This document shows, piece after piece, positions 1 through 7,789 of a DNA stretch of 35,476 nucleotides. The stretch is from contig JAVKSM010000018.1 of NCBI GenBank assembly GCA_039583705.1, positions 1 to 35,476 on the forward strand, in the 5' to 3' direction. Below the pieces are notes generated by a model. It was given only the letters and a program-made list of their open reading frames with translations, ran no database searches and was not told where the DNA came from. The position numbers were made by a program, and so were the translations under genes. The DNA is from JAVKSM01 sp039583705. GTDB taxonomy: Bacteria > Actinomycetota > Actinomycetes > Mycobacteriales > Pseudonocardiaceae. Numbering within the stretch: the first letter of the stretch is position 1; each line of letters opens with the position of its first letter.

Positions 1-598
1 TGGGCGGAGGAGGTGACGAAGTCGTGGGCGGCGGGGTCGTGGGCGGCGGGGTCGTGGGCGGCGGGGTCGTGGGCGGAGGTGGCGGAGGCGGGGGCGTCGT
101 CGGTGGGGGTGGCGGGGTGCCACCAGCGGGCGGCGGGGCAGGCGCCGGCTGGCCGCCCGGTCCCTGCTGGTGCACCGGTGCCTGGGCCGGCTGCGTGGCG
201 ACGGCTACCACCGGCGCCGCGGGCGAGACCGGCAGCCCCCCGGTGTGCCCGGTCGACAGCGGCGGCACCGCTGTGATCGGTGGCCCGGAGCTGACCGGCG
301 GCGCGACAGAAGTGGGCGGACCGACTGTGCCCCCGCTGCCCGGCAGCGGCGCGATGCTGCCGCCACCTATCGCCTGGTTGGGCGTACTAGCGCCCGGCAT
401 CCGGGACTGGACGACGCCGGTCGCCACTCCCAGTGCGCCGAGAGTGAGCACCGCCGCCGTCGCGGCGGTCGTGGCCCGGCGCCGGAGCGCGGCCCGCCGC
501 AGGATGTCCTGGACCGGCGGGACGGTGACGGCGGTGGCCAGGCCGTACTCGAGGTAGGACAGCTCTTCGGCTACCCAGTCGTCCATAGGCGCGCTCAT
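1..598 (-). CDS. Membrane protein with Pro/Thr-rich tail, probable partner of the sigma factor (3' end outside window)
   Basis: The frame is open from an ATG at 598 to the window edge, giving about 199 residues with no stop, so the C-terminus is missing. Residues 1-37 form a charged, probably cytoplasmic head (MSAPMDDWVAEELSYLEYG...), followed by one hydrophobic segment at about 42-62 (TTAATAAVLTLGALGVATGV). The rest is a low-complexity Pro/Thr/Gly/Ala region ending in PPTTP repeats, typical of extracytoplasmic spacers in actinobacteria. The start lies two bases after the stop of the sigma factor gene, so the two are almost surely co-transcribed and translationally coupled. By position it could be an anti-sigma or signal-sensing partner, but I see no zinc-binding HxxxCxxC anti-sigma motif, so that role is inference. 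No family was recognised. Confidence 0.75.
   Translation of the reverse strand, partial: MSAPMDDWVAEELSYLEYGLATAVTVPPVQDILRRAALRRRATTAATAAVLTLGALGVATGVVQSRMPGASTPNQAIGGGSIAPLPGSGGTVGPPTSVAPPVSSGPPITAVPPLSTGHTGGLPVSPAAPVVAVATQPAQAPVHQQGPGGQPAPAPPPAGGTPPPPPTTPPPPPPPPTTPPPTTPPPTTPPPTTSSPPPP
21..76. repeat. 15-bp tandem repeat coding for PPTTP
   Basis: Three perfect copies of gtcgtgggcggcggg (21-35, 36-50, 51-65) are followed by a partial fourth (66-76). Read on the minus strand, in frame, they code for the PPTTP repeats of the membrane protein tail. The period is a multiple of three, so copy-number change would lengthen or shorten the spacer without a frameshift. Confidence 0.85.
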
Positions 599-600
599 CG

Positions 601-1191
601 CTAGCTCTCCTCGAAGAGTTCGGCTTCACCGTCGTCGGCGAGCAGGTCGGCCAGTGCGGCGCGGCCACGTGACAGCCGGGTGTCAACCGTGTCCTCGGTG
701 ACACCCTCCTCGTCGGCGATCCTCGCCACCGGCAGCGCCGCCATGTGGTGCAGCACCAGCGCACGGCGCTCCGGCTCCGGTATTCGGCGCAGGGCGTCGA
801 GCACCAGGAGGTTCTGCGGGTCCATCGCCGACCGCGCCGCTGAGCCGGCTGCGGCAGGGTCGGAGACCCCGGGCTGCTGCCCGCCACGGCTGCGCCGGCC
901 CCGGCGACCGGCCAGTCGGAGCGCGACCCGTCGCACCCAGCCGACGGGGTCGTCCTGCCTGCGCACGGATCCCCATCGCCGCCAGGCGCGCGCGAAACCC
1001 TCCTGGACGACCTCATGGGCGACCGTGACATCGCCCGTTATCGCCTGCACCTGGCCGACCAGCCTGGGATAGGCCGCCTGGTAGCACGTGACGAACTCGC
1101 CGCGCCGGACGTCGCGCCCCGACTCGTTTCGTTTCGCGGTGCCGGCAGCCGCCTCTTCGCTCACGCTCGTTCTGTCGTCCTTCCCCCCCAC
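601..1191 (-). CDS. SigE-family RNA polymerase sigma factor (ECF-like)
   Basis: A 196-residue sigma-70 family protein with region 2 at about residues 33-95 (FVTCYQAAYPRLVGQVQAI ... EVVQEGFARAWRRW ... PVGWVRRVA) and region 4 at about 128-185 (LDALRRIPEPERRALVLHHM, then the helix-turn-helix ARIADEEGVTEDTVDTRLSR). A linker rich in Arg/Gly/Ala joins them and there is no region 1 or 3, as in ECF-type factors; the layout resembles the actinobacterial SigE subfamily. It would direct RNA polymerase to a small stress or envelope regulon. The next gene starts two bases downstream and encodes a one-TM protein that may sense or hold it. The N-terminus is uncertain: GTG at 1191 has no clear ribosome site, and GTG at 1164 lies about 13 bases after an AAGGA. 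Confidence 0.88.
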   Translation of the reverse strand: MGGKDDRTSVSEEAAAGTAKRNESGRDVRRGEFVTCYQAAYPRLVGQVQAITGDVTVAHEVVQEGFARAWRRWGSVRRQDDPVGWVRRVALRLAGRRGRRSRGGQQPGVSDPAAAGSAARSAMDPQNLLVLDALRRIPEPERRALVLHHMAALPVARIADEEGVTEDTVDTRLSRGRAALADLLADDGEAELFEES

Positions 1192-1297
1192 CTAGTTACA
1201 GCCGGCGGCACGGCGCGCGTCGGGCACCTCACCACAGCCGCCGATCGGCATCAGTTGCATCCATTCGGGTGAAGCTCACGGCAGATGGTACATCCGG

Positions 1298-2440
1298 TCA
1301 CGTCGCAGGCCGCCAACCCGTCTGCCGAACCCACTCCCGGGCGGCCTCGGGCACCTCTTTCGAGCCTGGCGCCAGCACGTCCGGTGGCGCCTCAAGGTAG
1401 CCCGCCCACATCTGCGGCACAGCCCGCAGCCAGTCGCGCAGGAGCTGGGCGCGGGCGCCGGCGGGATCACCCACGGGATGCACGGACAGCCGCAGCGGGC
1501 GGCCCGGATCGGAGCTGCCGTGTACCACCAGCCGGTCTCGACGCCCGTCGCCGGGGGCCGCCGGACCCCCGGGCGTGCCCGGGCAGGGTGAGAACCCGGC
1601 CATGCTCAGTGAGCCGGCCACCGCCCGCACGCCGGCCGATCCGGCGACGCAGACGTCCAAGTCGAGCACGTCGGGTGCGGGCAGCCCCGGCACCGCGCTC
1701 GGCCCGACGTGGTCCACCCGGACCACCCGCGGGCCGCAGGCCCGTCGGATCCGGGCGGCCGCGCGGGCCGCCTGCGCCGGCCAGCGGGGATCCGACGGCA
1801 CCCGCTCCCGGGGCAGCGCGACGGTGCGTCCCTGTCGCAGGTTCTCCTCGAAGGGCCGGATCCTGTCCCTCCACAGCGTGTCCACCGCTGCGAGCAGCCC
1901 GCCGACGGGGCCGCTGTTGTCCAGCCACACGTCGGCGGCGGCCCGGCGTGCCGTGTCCTGCGCCTGCGTGGCGATCCTGGCTCTCGCGTCGGCCTCGGTG
2001 GCGCCACGGTCGGTCACGAGCCGCCGGACCCGCACGTCGGCCGGCGCATGCACGACGACGACGAGCTCGAACCGGGCGCCGAGGTCGTTCTCCACGAGCA
2101 GCGGCACGTCCTGGACCACAACGGCATCGGGTGGAGCGCGGGCGACGAGCTCCTCGGTGCGGGCACCGACCCTGGGGTGGACGATCGCGTTGAGGCGGCT
2201 GCGGAGCTCCTCGTCGGCGAACACCGACGCAGCCACTGCCGGGCGGTCCAGCGAACCGTCCGGGCGCAGCACCCCGGGCCCGAAGGCCGCCACGATCTCG
2301 TCCAGGGCCTCGCTGCCCGGCTCGACGACCTCACGGGCGAGCAGGTCAGCGTCGATCAATACGGCCCCGAGCTCGGACAGCCGCCGGGCGACCGTGGACT
2401 TTCCCGCCCCGATCCCGCCTGTCAAGCCGATCCGTAGCAC
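1298..2440 (-). CDS. coaE: Dephospho-CoA kinase with C-terminal GrpB/UPF0157 domain
   Basis: The last enzyme of coenzyme A synthesis: it phosphorylates the 3'-hydroxyl of the dephospho-CoA ribose with ATP in the cytosol. The 380-residue protein starts at a GTG (2440) directly before the first beta strand and P-loop (LRIGLTGGIGAGKST), and has the substrate Asp in IDADLLAREVV and the lid-like Arg-rich stretch ADVRVRRLVTDRG. After about residue 205 it continues into a GrpB/UPF0157 domain (IRPFEENLRQG ... VDHVGPSAVPGLPAPDVLDLDV). The same fusion exists in M. tuberculosis CoaE; the GrpB part is thought to aid folding or regulation there. Any longer reading upstream would only translate the DNA of the neighbouring gene in another frame. 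It lies 19 bases after the lipoprotein gene, downstream of rpsA, matching the rpsA-coaE order of actinobacteria. Confidence 0.95.
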   Translation of the reverse strand: MLRIGLTGGIGAGKSTVARRLSELGAVLIDADLLAREVVEPGSEALDEIVAAFGPGVLRPDGSLDRPAVAASVFADEELRSRLNAIVHPRVGARTEELVARAPPDAVVVQDVPLLVENDLGARFELVVVVHAPADVRVRRLVTDRGATEADARARIATQAQDTARRAAADVWLDNSGPVGGLLAAVDTLWRDRIRPFEENLRQGRTVALPRERVPSDPRWPAQAARAAARIRRACGPRVVRVDHVGPSAVPGLPAPDVLDLDVCVAGSAGVRAVAGSLSMAGFSPCPGTPGGPAAPGDGRRDRLVVHGSSDPGRPLRLSVHPVGDPAGARAQLLRDWLRAVPQMWAGYLEAPPDVLAPGSKEVPEAAREWVRQTGWRPAT

Positions 2441-2459
2441 CGGCGGACCCCGTCCGGGT

Positions 2460-3110
2460 TCACGTCGCGAGCGCCGGGAGCACCCGCTGCGCGAGGTCCA
2501 CGACGACCGAGCGCTCGATGTCGTCTGCGACGATGCCGTGCTGCAGGACGAGGCTGAGAGCCGAGCGGCCGTAGGTGAGCACGATGATGCGTTGCGCGCC
2601 GTCGACGAAGTACGTGCCGGCGGCGGCACCGATCGGGCTAGGGTCACCAGGTTGCCCGGCGCTCTGGCTCTCGGCGGCGAGGTTGATCGCGGTGTGGTCT
2701 CGGGCGGCTGCCGCGTCGGCGTAGGCGGACATCGTGAACTCGAGCAGCTCGGAGCCGGCACCGATCCGGTCGTACTGGCAGGTGACCCGCTCCAGGCGCT
2801 TCACGTTCGGCTCCGGGACACCGATCGTGGTGTGGACATCGACGCTGTCCAACGGGAGCCCGAGCAACGCCGGGACCTGCTCGTGGGAGAGCACCTGGTC
2901 ACAATCCTGTGGCAGCAGGGCGCTGCGGGAGACCGTGGAGACCGTCGAGCTGGCGGAGCCGGAGCCGGCCGCGAAGGTCGGGATGGGGGGACCGCCCTGT
3001 GCGGATGCTGCATCGCTGCGGACGCATCCGGCCAGACCCGCGATGAGGAGAAGGACGACGCTGACCACCGTGCCGGGACGGGGAACGGCGCCGGGAGGCA
3101 CGGCCCTCAC
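2460..3110 (-). CDS. Small secreted lipoprotein, DUF3558-like
   Basis: A 216-residue predicted lipoprotein. The GTG at 3110 is preceded five bases away by GGAG and opens a signal peptide with a hydrophobic core (TVVSVVLLLIAG) and a lipobox LAGC with the lipidated Cys at residue 29. The mature part begins with a Ser/Gly/Thr-rich spacer, then a compact domain with two conserved-looking Cys positions (LLPQDCDQVLS and RVTCQYDRIG) that may form a disulfide, as in DUF3558 lipoproteins of actinobacteria. The assignment to that family is by pattern only. Function is unknown; it should be anchored to the outer face of the membrane. It sits between rpsA and coaE on the same strand and may be carried on their transcript. 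The longer open frame upstream runs into rpsA antisense codons and is not used. Confidence 0.72.
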   Translation of the reverse strand: MRAVPPGAVPRPGTVVSVVLLLIAGLAGCVRSDAASAQGGPPIPTFAAGSGSASSTVSTVSRSALLPQDCDQVLSHEQVPALLGLPLDSVDVHTTIGVPEPNVKRLERVTCQYDRIGAGSELLEFTMSAYADAAAARDHTAINLAAESQSAGQPGDPSPIGAAAGTYFVDGAQRIIVLTYGRSALSLVLQHGIVADDIERSVVVDLAQRVLPALAT

Positions 3111-3201
3111 CGTAGCTCCGATCGGTGCTCCCGCAGGAGTGAGTGCGCCGAGTTGCGACGCGGGCGCCGGGCCGACCTGACTGGGTAGGACATCGGGCAG
3201 C

Positions 3202-4656
3202 TCAGCTGCCGGACAGCTTCTCCCGCAGCGCCGCGAGCTGCTCGTCGCTGGCCAACGTGCCGCTGTCGGCCGGCCGCTCCGCAACCGGGGTGTAGCCCGG
3301 CTCGCCTCCGGCGTCGGTGTCCGCTTCAGCCGCGGAAGCCTTGGCGACCTGCTTGAGGTGCTGCTCGTAGCGGGCGTGTGCCTCGGCGTACTGGTGCTCC
3401 CACTCCTCCCGCTGCTTTTCGTACCCCTCCTGCCACTCCTGGGTCTCCGGGTCAAAGCCCTCGGGGTAGATGTAGTTGCCCTCGGTGTCGTACTCGGCGG
3501 CCATCCCGTACTGGCTGGGGTCGAACTCCGTCTCGGCGGTGACCCCTTCGTTGGCCTGCTTGAGCGAGAGCGAGATCCGGCGCCGATCCAGGTCGATGTC
3601 GATGACCTTCACCATGACGTCGTCGCCGACCTGCACGACCTGCTCGGGGATCTCGACGTGGCGCTCGGCCAACTCCGAGATGTGCACCAACCCCTCGATG
3701 CCCTCGTCCACCCTGACGAACGCGCCGAACGGCACCAGCTTGGTGACCTTGCCGGGGACGATCTGGCCGATGGCGTGGGTACGGGCGAACTGGCGCCACG
3801 GATCCTCCTGGGTCGCCTTGAGCGAGAGCGACACCCGCTCGCGGTCGAGATCGACATCGAGTACCTCGACGGTGACCTCCTGGCCCACCTCGACGACCTC
3901 GCCCGGGTGGTCGATGTGCTTCCAGGACAGCTCGGAGACGTGCACGAGCCCGTCGACCCCGCCCAGGTCGACGAACGCGCCGAAGTTGACGATGGAGGAC
4001 ACGACGCCCTTGCGGACCTGACCCTTGGCGAGCTGGTTGAGGAACTCGCTGCGCACCGCGGACTGGGTCTGCTCCAGCCAGGCACGGCGGGAGAGCACGA
4101 CGTTGTTCCGGTTCTTGTCCAGCTCGATGATCTTGGCTTCGATCTCCCTGCCGACATACGGCTGCAGGTCGCGCACCCGGCGCATCTCGACCAGCGACGC
4201 GGGGAGGAAGCCGCGCAACCCGATGTCCAGGATCAGGCCACCCTTGACCACCTCGATGACCGTTCCCTTGACCGGTTGGTCGTTCTCCTTGAGCTGCTCG
4301 ATCGTGCCCCAGGCGCGCTCGTACTGGGCGCGCTTCTTGGACAGGATGAGCCGGCCCTCCTTGTCCTCCTTCTGGAGGACAAGGGCTTCGACGTGCTCGC
4401 CGACTTTGACCACATCGGCGGGGTCGACGTCATGCTTGATCGACAGCTCTCGGGAGGGGATGACACCCTCGGTCTTGTAGCCGATGTCGAGCAGGACCTC
4501 GTCGCGGTCGACCTTCACGATGGTGCCCTCGACGATGTCGCCGTCGTTGAAGTACTTGATCGTCTCGTCGACGGCCGCGAGGAAGTCCTCCTCCGTCCCG
4601 ACGTCGTTGACAGCGACCTGCGGAGTGGCCGGGACGGTGGTGGTCTCGGTGGACAT
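3202..4656 (-). CDS. rpsA: 30S ribosomal protein S1
   Basis: A 484-residue S1 protein with four S1/OB-fold RNA-binding domains at about residues 36-108, 120-192, 205-278 and 292-365; each ends with the typical LSxK/R strand (LILSKKRAQ, VVLSRRAW, VSLSLKATQ, ISLSLKQAN). This is the short, four-domain actinobacterial type, followed by an acidic, Tyr/Glu/Gln-rich tail (YEKQREEWEHQYAEAHARYEQ) that is also normal in actinobacteria. It binds mRNA on the small subunit during initiation. The ATG at 4656 is chosen because conserved sequence begins there (MSTETTTVP); a GGAG lies 11 bases upstream, and the in-frame extension to 4785 is unlike any S1. A candidate promoter lies about 170 bases upstream. 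The lipoprotein and coaE genes follow on the same strand. Confidence 0.97.
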   Translation of the reverse strand: MSTETTTVPATPQVAVNDVGTEEDFLAAVDETIKYFNDGDIVEGTIVKVDRDEVLLDIGYKTEGVIPSRELSIKHDVDPADVVKVGEHVEALVLQKEDKEGRLILSKKRAQYERAWGTIEQLKENDQPVKGTVIEVVKGGLILDIGLRGFLPASLVEMRRVRDLQPYVGREIEAKIIELDKNRNNVVLSRRAWLEQTQSAVRSEFLNQLAKGQVRKGVVSSIVNFGAFVDLGGVDGLVHVSELSWKHIDHPGEVVEVGQEVTVEVLDVDLDRERVSLSLKATQEDPWRQFARTHAIGQIVPGKVTKLVPFGAFVRVDEGIEGLVHISELAERHVEIPEQVVQVGDDVMVKVIDIDLDRRRISLSLKQANEGVTAETEFDPSQYGMAAEYDTEGNYIYPEGFDPETQEWQEGYEKQREEWEHQYAEAHARYEQHLKQVAKASAAEADTDAGGEPGYTPVAERPADSGTLASDEQLAALREKLSGS

Positions 4657-4826
4657 GTAGTGGGTTGCTCCGGAACTGGTGGAAGGGCCGGTGGACTGTG
4701 TGGCGGCGCAGCGGATCCGGCAGTAGACGGAAGAGCGGTGCCGCCTGCGGTCAGGCCGACGGCGACCGGGGCTACCAGGACCCACGATGACAACTGTGGG
4801 CTAGCGCTGGACCACGGCGCACCTCC

Positions 4827-4856
4827 ATCTTAGGGGCCCCGCGCGCAGCCCGGCAA
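4827..4856 (-). promoter_or_regulatory. Candidate sigma-A promoter of rpsA
   Basis: On the minus strand TTGCCG (4851-4856) is separated by 18 bases from TAAGAT (4827-4832), which matches vegetative promoter spacing. A transcript from here would have a leader of about 165 bases before the rpsA ATG. The elements lie in the divergent gap between rpsA and the methyltransferase gene. This is by inspection only. Confidence 0.45.
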
Positions 4857-4883
4857 TCGGCCTACTCTGCGAGGATCCCGGCC

Positions 4884-5717
4884 ATGCGAGTCAGCGCGGA
4901 GATGACCCTCGGGACGGTGGGGGTGGTGAAGCGCGCGGTCAGCGCCGCCGAGTCGGTCGCGGCCAACCGGGCGTGGTGGGACGCCGATGCCGCGGACTAC
5001 CAGGCCGAGCACGGCTGCTTCCTCGGGGACGTCGACTTCGTCTGGTGTCCCGAGGGCCTGCGCGAGACCACCGTGGGACTGCTCGGGGAGGTGGGGGGAG
5101 CGCGCGTGCTGGAAGTCGGGTGTGGCGCCGCCTCCTGCGCCCGCTGGCTGACGGCGCGGGGCGCCATGGCAGTGGGTATCGACGTGTCGGCCGGGATGCT
5201 CGGACAGGCCGTGGCCGGTGCCGAGCGCAGCGGTGTGCAGGTGCCGCTCGTGCAGGCCGACGCCACACACCTGCCATTCCGGGCCGCCAGCTTCGACACC
5301 GCCTGCTCGGCGTTCGGCGCGGTACCGTTCGTCGCCGACTCCGCGGCGCTCATCGCCGAGGTCGCGCGCGTGCTGCGGCCGGGCGGCCGGTGGGTGTTCG
5401 CCGTGACCCACCCGATGCGCTGGGTCTTCATGGACGACCCCGGACCGGACGGCCTGACGGTCGTGCAGTCCTACTTCGACCGCACCCCGTACGTGGAGGT
5501 GGACTCCCGGGGCCGCGCCACCTACGTGGAGCACCACCGGACCCTCGGCGACCGGGTGGCCGAGATCGCCGGTGCCGGTCTCGTCCTTGAGGGCGTCGTC
5601 GAGCCGGAGTGGCCGGAAGGGCACGACCGGGAATGGGGCCAGTGGTCGCCGCTGCGGGGCGCGCTGTTCCCCGGCACTGCGATCTTCCGCTGCCGCAAGC
5701 CGGGCACGGCCGGGTGA
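4884..5717 (+). CDS. Class I SAM-dependent methyltransferase
   Basis: A 277-residue methyltransferase of the Methyltransf_11 (UbiE-like) type. Motif I, the AdoMet-binding loop, is VLEVGCGAASCARWL (about residues 75-89); the acidic residue after strand 2 is in VGIDVSAGML; motif II/III are seen as VPLVQADATHLPFRAASFD and VLRPGGRWVF. The substrate cannot be told from sequence; a small molecule is more likely than nucleic acid. The ATG at 4884 has GAGG eight to nine bases upstream. The stop overlaps the GTG of the GNAT gene (GTGA), so the two are translationally coupled. It is divergent from rpsA. It may belong to the pterin-like cluster that follows or be a housekeeping neighbour of rpsA; the sequence does not decide. 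Confidence 0.88.
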   Translation: MRVSAEMTLGTVGVVKRAVSAAESVAANRAWWDADAADYQAEHGCFLGDVDFVWCPEGLRETTVGLLGEVGGARVLEVGCGAASCARWLTARGAMAVGIDVSAGMLGQAVAGAERSGVQVPLVQADATHLPFRAASFDTACSAFGAVPFVADSAALIAEVARVLRPGGRWVFAVTHPMRWVFMDDPGPDGLTVVQSYFDRTPYVEVDSRGRATYVEHHRTLGDRVAEIAGAGLVLEGVVEPEWPEGHDREWGQWSPLRGALFPGTAIFRCRKPGTAG

Positions 5718-6676
5718 ACCGGGACACGGCGCTCCCGGTGTCCGCGACCAGCGCCGGACGGCTGCTGGCCGAGCAACGGGCCCGGTTCGCGGCACTGGAC
5801 CGGCTGCTGCCGGTGCCGCAGCCGCCACCGGACGGTCACGTCGTCACGACCGCCACAGCCGACGGCGCCCGGGTGGCCGGCACGCTGGTGCGCCTGAGCT
5901 GGCCGGTCGGCACGCTGCCCCGCCTGTGGTCGGCGGCCGAGGTCGCCGAGCTGCACCCGCTGCTCGGCGCCGTGGGCGGCGACGGGATGGACGCCCTGCT
6001 CGCCACCGCCCGGGAGCGGCTCACCGGGCTGGCGCCGCTGGGCGAGGATTCGGCATGTGTCCTCACCTGGCCCAGCCGGGACGTGGCCGCCAGTCGCGCG
6101 CTGCTCGACCACGGCATGGTGCCGCTGTCGGTGATCGCGGTGCGGATCGCCCGGGCGATGGACCGCCGGCCGCCGGCCGAGGGGCTCACGGTGCGCCTGG
6201 CCGGCCCGGCCGACCTGCCCGGCTGCGTCCGGCTGGCGCTGGCCGAGCTTGCCTACTCCGCGCACGTCGGCGGCGGCAGGCTGCGCCCGAACGCCGAGGG
6301 GCTGAAGCAGGCGAGCCTGCGCGACCGGTTCGACCGGGGTGACCCGGTGTGGGTGGCCGAGCGGGACGGCGAGTTGCTCGGGATGGCTGAGTGCGGCTGG
6401 ACCGACTCCCACCCAGGCACCTGGGCCGGCAGTCGGCTGCAGCCAGGGCGCTGGGGTTACGTCAACTGTGCCTTCGTGTCCCCCGGGGCACGGGAGCAGG
6501 GCGTCGGACGGGCGCTGCTGGCGGCCACGCACCGCGGCCTGCAAGGCGCGGACGTGGTGGGCAGCTACCTGTACTTCAACCCGGCCAACCCACTGTCCTC
6601 GGTGTTCTGGCCGCGGCAGGCCTACCGCCCGCTGTGGACGATCTGGGAGGTCCGGCCGGCCGCCGCGTTGCGCTGA
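5714..6676 (+). CDS. GNAT-family N-acetyltransferase
   Basis: A 320-residue protein whose C-terminal half is a GNAT fold: GLTVRLAGPADLPGCVRLAL opens the domain, and motif A with the acetyl-CoA pyrophosphate loop is YVNCAFVSPGAREQGVGRALL (R/QxxGxG type). The N-terminal 150 residues look like a diverged first GNAT-like lobe or substrate domain (WPVGTLPRLWSAAEVAELHP), so it may be a tandem GNAT. It transfers an acetyl group to an amine; the substrate is unknown. The start is the GTG that overlaps the upstream stop by four bases; the open frame extends further upstream but only through methyltransferase codons in another frame. There is no clear separate ribosome site, as expected for coupled translation. 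Confidence 0.82.
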   Translation: MNRDTALPVSATSAGRLLAEQRARFAALDRLLPVPQPPPDGHVVTTATADGARVAGTLVRLSWPVGTLPRLWSAAEVAELHPLLGAVGGDGMDALLATARERLTGLAPLGEDSACVLTWPSRDVAASRALLDHGMVPLSVIAVRIARAMDRRPPAEGLTVRLAGPADLPGCVRLALAELAYSAHVGGGRLRPNAEGLKQASLRDRFDRGDPVWVAERDGELLGMAECGWTDSHPGTWAGSRLQPGRWGYVNCAFVSPGAREQGVGRALLAATHRGLQGADVVGSYLYFNPANPLSSVFWPRQAYRPLWTIWEVRPAAALR

Positions 6677-6763
6677 GATCAGTCCTGCAACGCCGGCGCT
6701 TCGAGCGCGACCACGCAGTCCGGCCTGTGTTCTGCGCTGTCAGCGGGCACTCTCGAGGCGGGA

Positions 6764-7789
6764 GTGAGGGGAGGCCTGGGCCGGGTGGACCCCAACACGA
6801 TGCCGTGGTGGTTCCGGACGATCGAGCAGCGGGCGACGCGCGCTGTGGTACGCCGGCTCCCCGGCCCGGTAGCCGACCGGCTGCGAACTTCGCCGCCGGT
6901 GCCCGCCACCACTGCGGCGGACCGCCTCCGCCGAGCGCTGCTGACTACGTTGCGGCACGGCGGTATCCCCGCGTCGGTTCGGACGTTCCCGCTGGTGGAC
7001 AACCCGGCGTGCTCGTTCGTCAGCGCTGACTCCTTGGTCCTCGCCCAGATCTACTGGTTCGGCGAGCAGGGCTGGGAGCCCGAGCTACTCCCCTGGTGGC
7101 GGTACCTGTGTCGCAACTCTTCGATGGTCCTGGAGTTGGGAGCCAACGTCGGGTACTACGTCGTGCAGGCGGCGCGGGCCGCGCCGGCTGTCCGTTACAC
7201 GGCGGTCGAGCCGCACCCGGTCTCACTGGGGCTATGCCGGGTGAACCTCGACCTCAACGAGGTCAGGTCGGTCAAGCTCGTCGCAGCCGCCGCGGTCGCC
7301 GACTCCTCGACGGACCTCACCCGGCTCCTCGTCCCGCGCGACCAACTGACCGCACCGACCGTCGCGTTCGTCGAGGGTGACGGCGAGCTACCGTTGCCGA
7401 TGGCCGGCCCGATCGGGCCGGCCATCAAGGTACCGACAGTCGACGTGCGCGCGCTGCTCCCTGGTGTGGATCTGCTCAAGCTCGATGTCGAGGGCCAAGA
7501 ACACGCGCTGCTGGCCGCCGCTGGTGACCATCTGCGGACCCACCGGCCAACCGTGGTCACCGAGGTCCTACCGGGTACGACGCGGTTGCGTCGGTTGCTC
7601 GCCCGGCTGTGCGCCGAACTCGGCTACCGCTGCTACGTCCCGCAGCCGGGCCGGCTGGTGCGGCTGGAGCCCGGCCGACTTGGCGAGGTCGAGCTGTCCC
7701 GCGAGTACGGCATCCAGGACGTTGTGCTGTCGGCTGACCCTGGCCTGCCACTCACCGTCGCCGAGCTCGGTCCGGCCGGGAGGTGTTAA
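6764..7789 (+). CDS. FkbM-family SAM-dependent methyltransferase
   Basis: A 341-residue methyltransferase of the FkbM type, which usually methylates hydroxyl groups of sugars or of natural products. Motif I is MVLELGANVGYYVVQAA (about 121-137), the acidic AdoMet ribose ligand is in YTAVEPHPVSLGL, and the diagnostic FkbM motif LLKLDVEGQEHALL follows. The first 100 residues are a variable N-terminal region. The start is not certain: GTG at 6764 gives the longest reading, while GTG at 6785 or ATG at 6800 are also possible. Its TAA stop overlaps the TAA of the convergent ribA fusion gene (bases TTAA, 7786-7789). With two glycosyltransferases nearby, O-methylation of a sugar is a reasonable guess. 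Confidence 0.85.
   Translation: MRGGLGRVDPNTMPWWFRTIEQRATRAVVRRLPGPVADRLRTSPPVPATTAADRLRRALLTTLRHGGIPASVRTFPLVDNPACSFVSADSLVLAQIYWFGEQGWEPELLPWWRYLCRNSSMVLELGANVGYYVVQAARAAPAVRYTAVEPHPVSLGLCRVNLDLNEVRSVKLVAAAAVADSSTDLTRLLVPRDQLTAPTVAFVEGDGELPLPMAGPIGPAIKVPTVDVRALLPGVDLLKLDVEGQEHALLAAAGDHLRTHRPTVVTEVLPGTTRLRRLLARLCAELGYRCYVPQPGRLVRLEPGRLGEVELSREYGIQDVVLSADPGLPLTVAELGPAGRC

Noticed and set aside
21..76. CRISPR-like direct repeats at the left edge
   Set aside because: The 15-bp units are contiguous with no spacers and are in-frame codon repeats for PPTTP.
1575..3188. A 537-codon plus-strand frame
   Set aside because: It is antisense to coaE and the lipoprotein gene, both of which have clear motifs in their own frames.
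3358..4833. A 491-codon plus-strand frame rich in Asp/Leu/Val
   Set aside because: It is the antisense image of the rpsA coding sequence; S1 domains are certain on the other strand.
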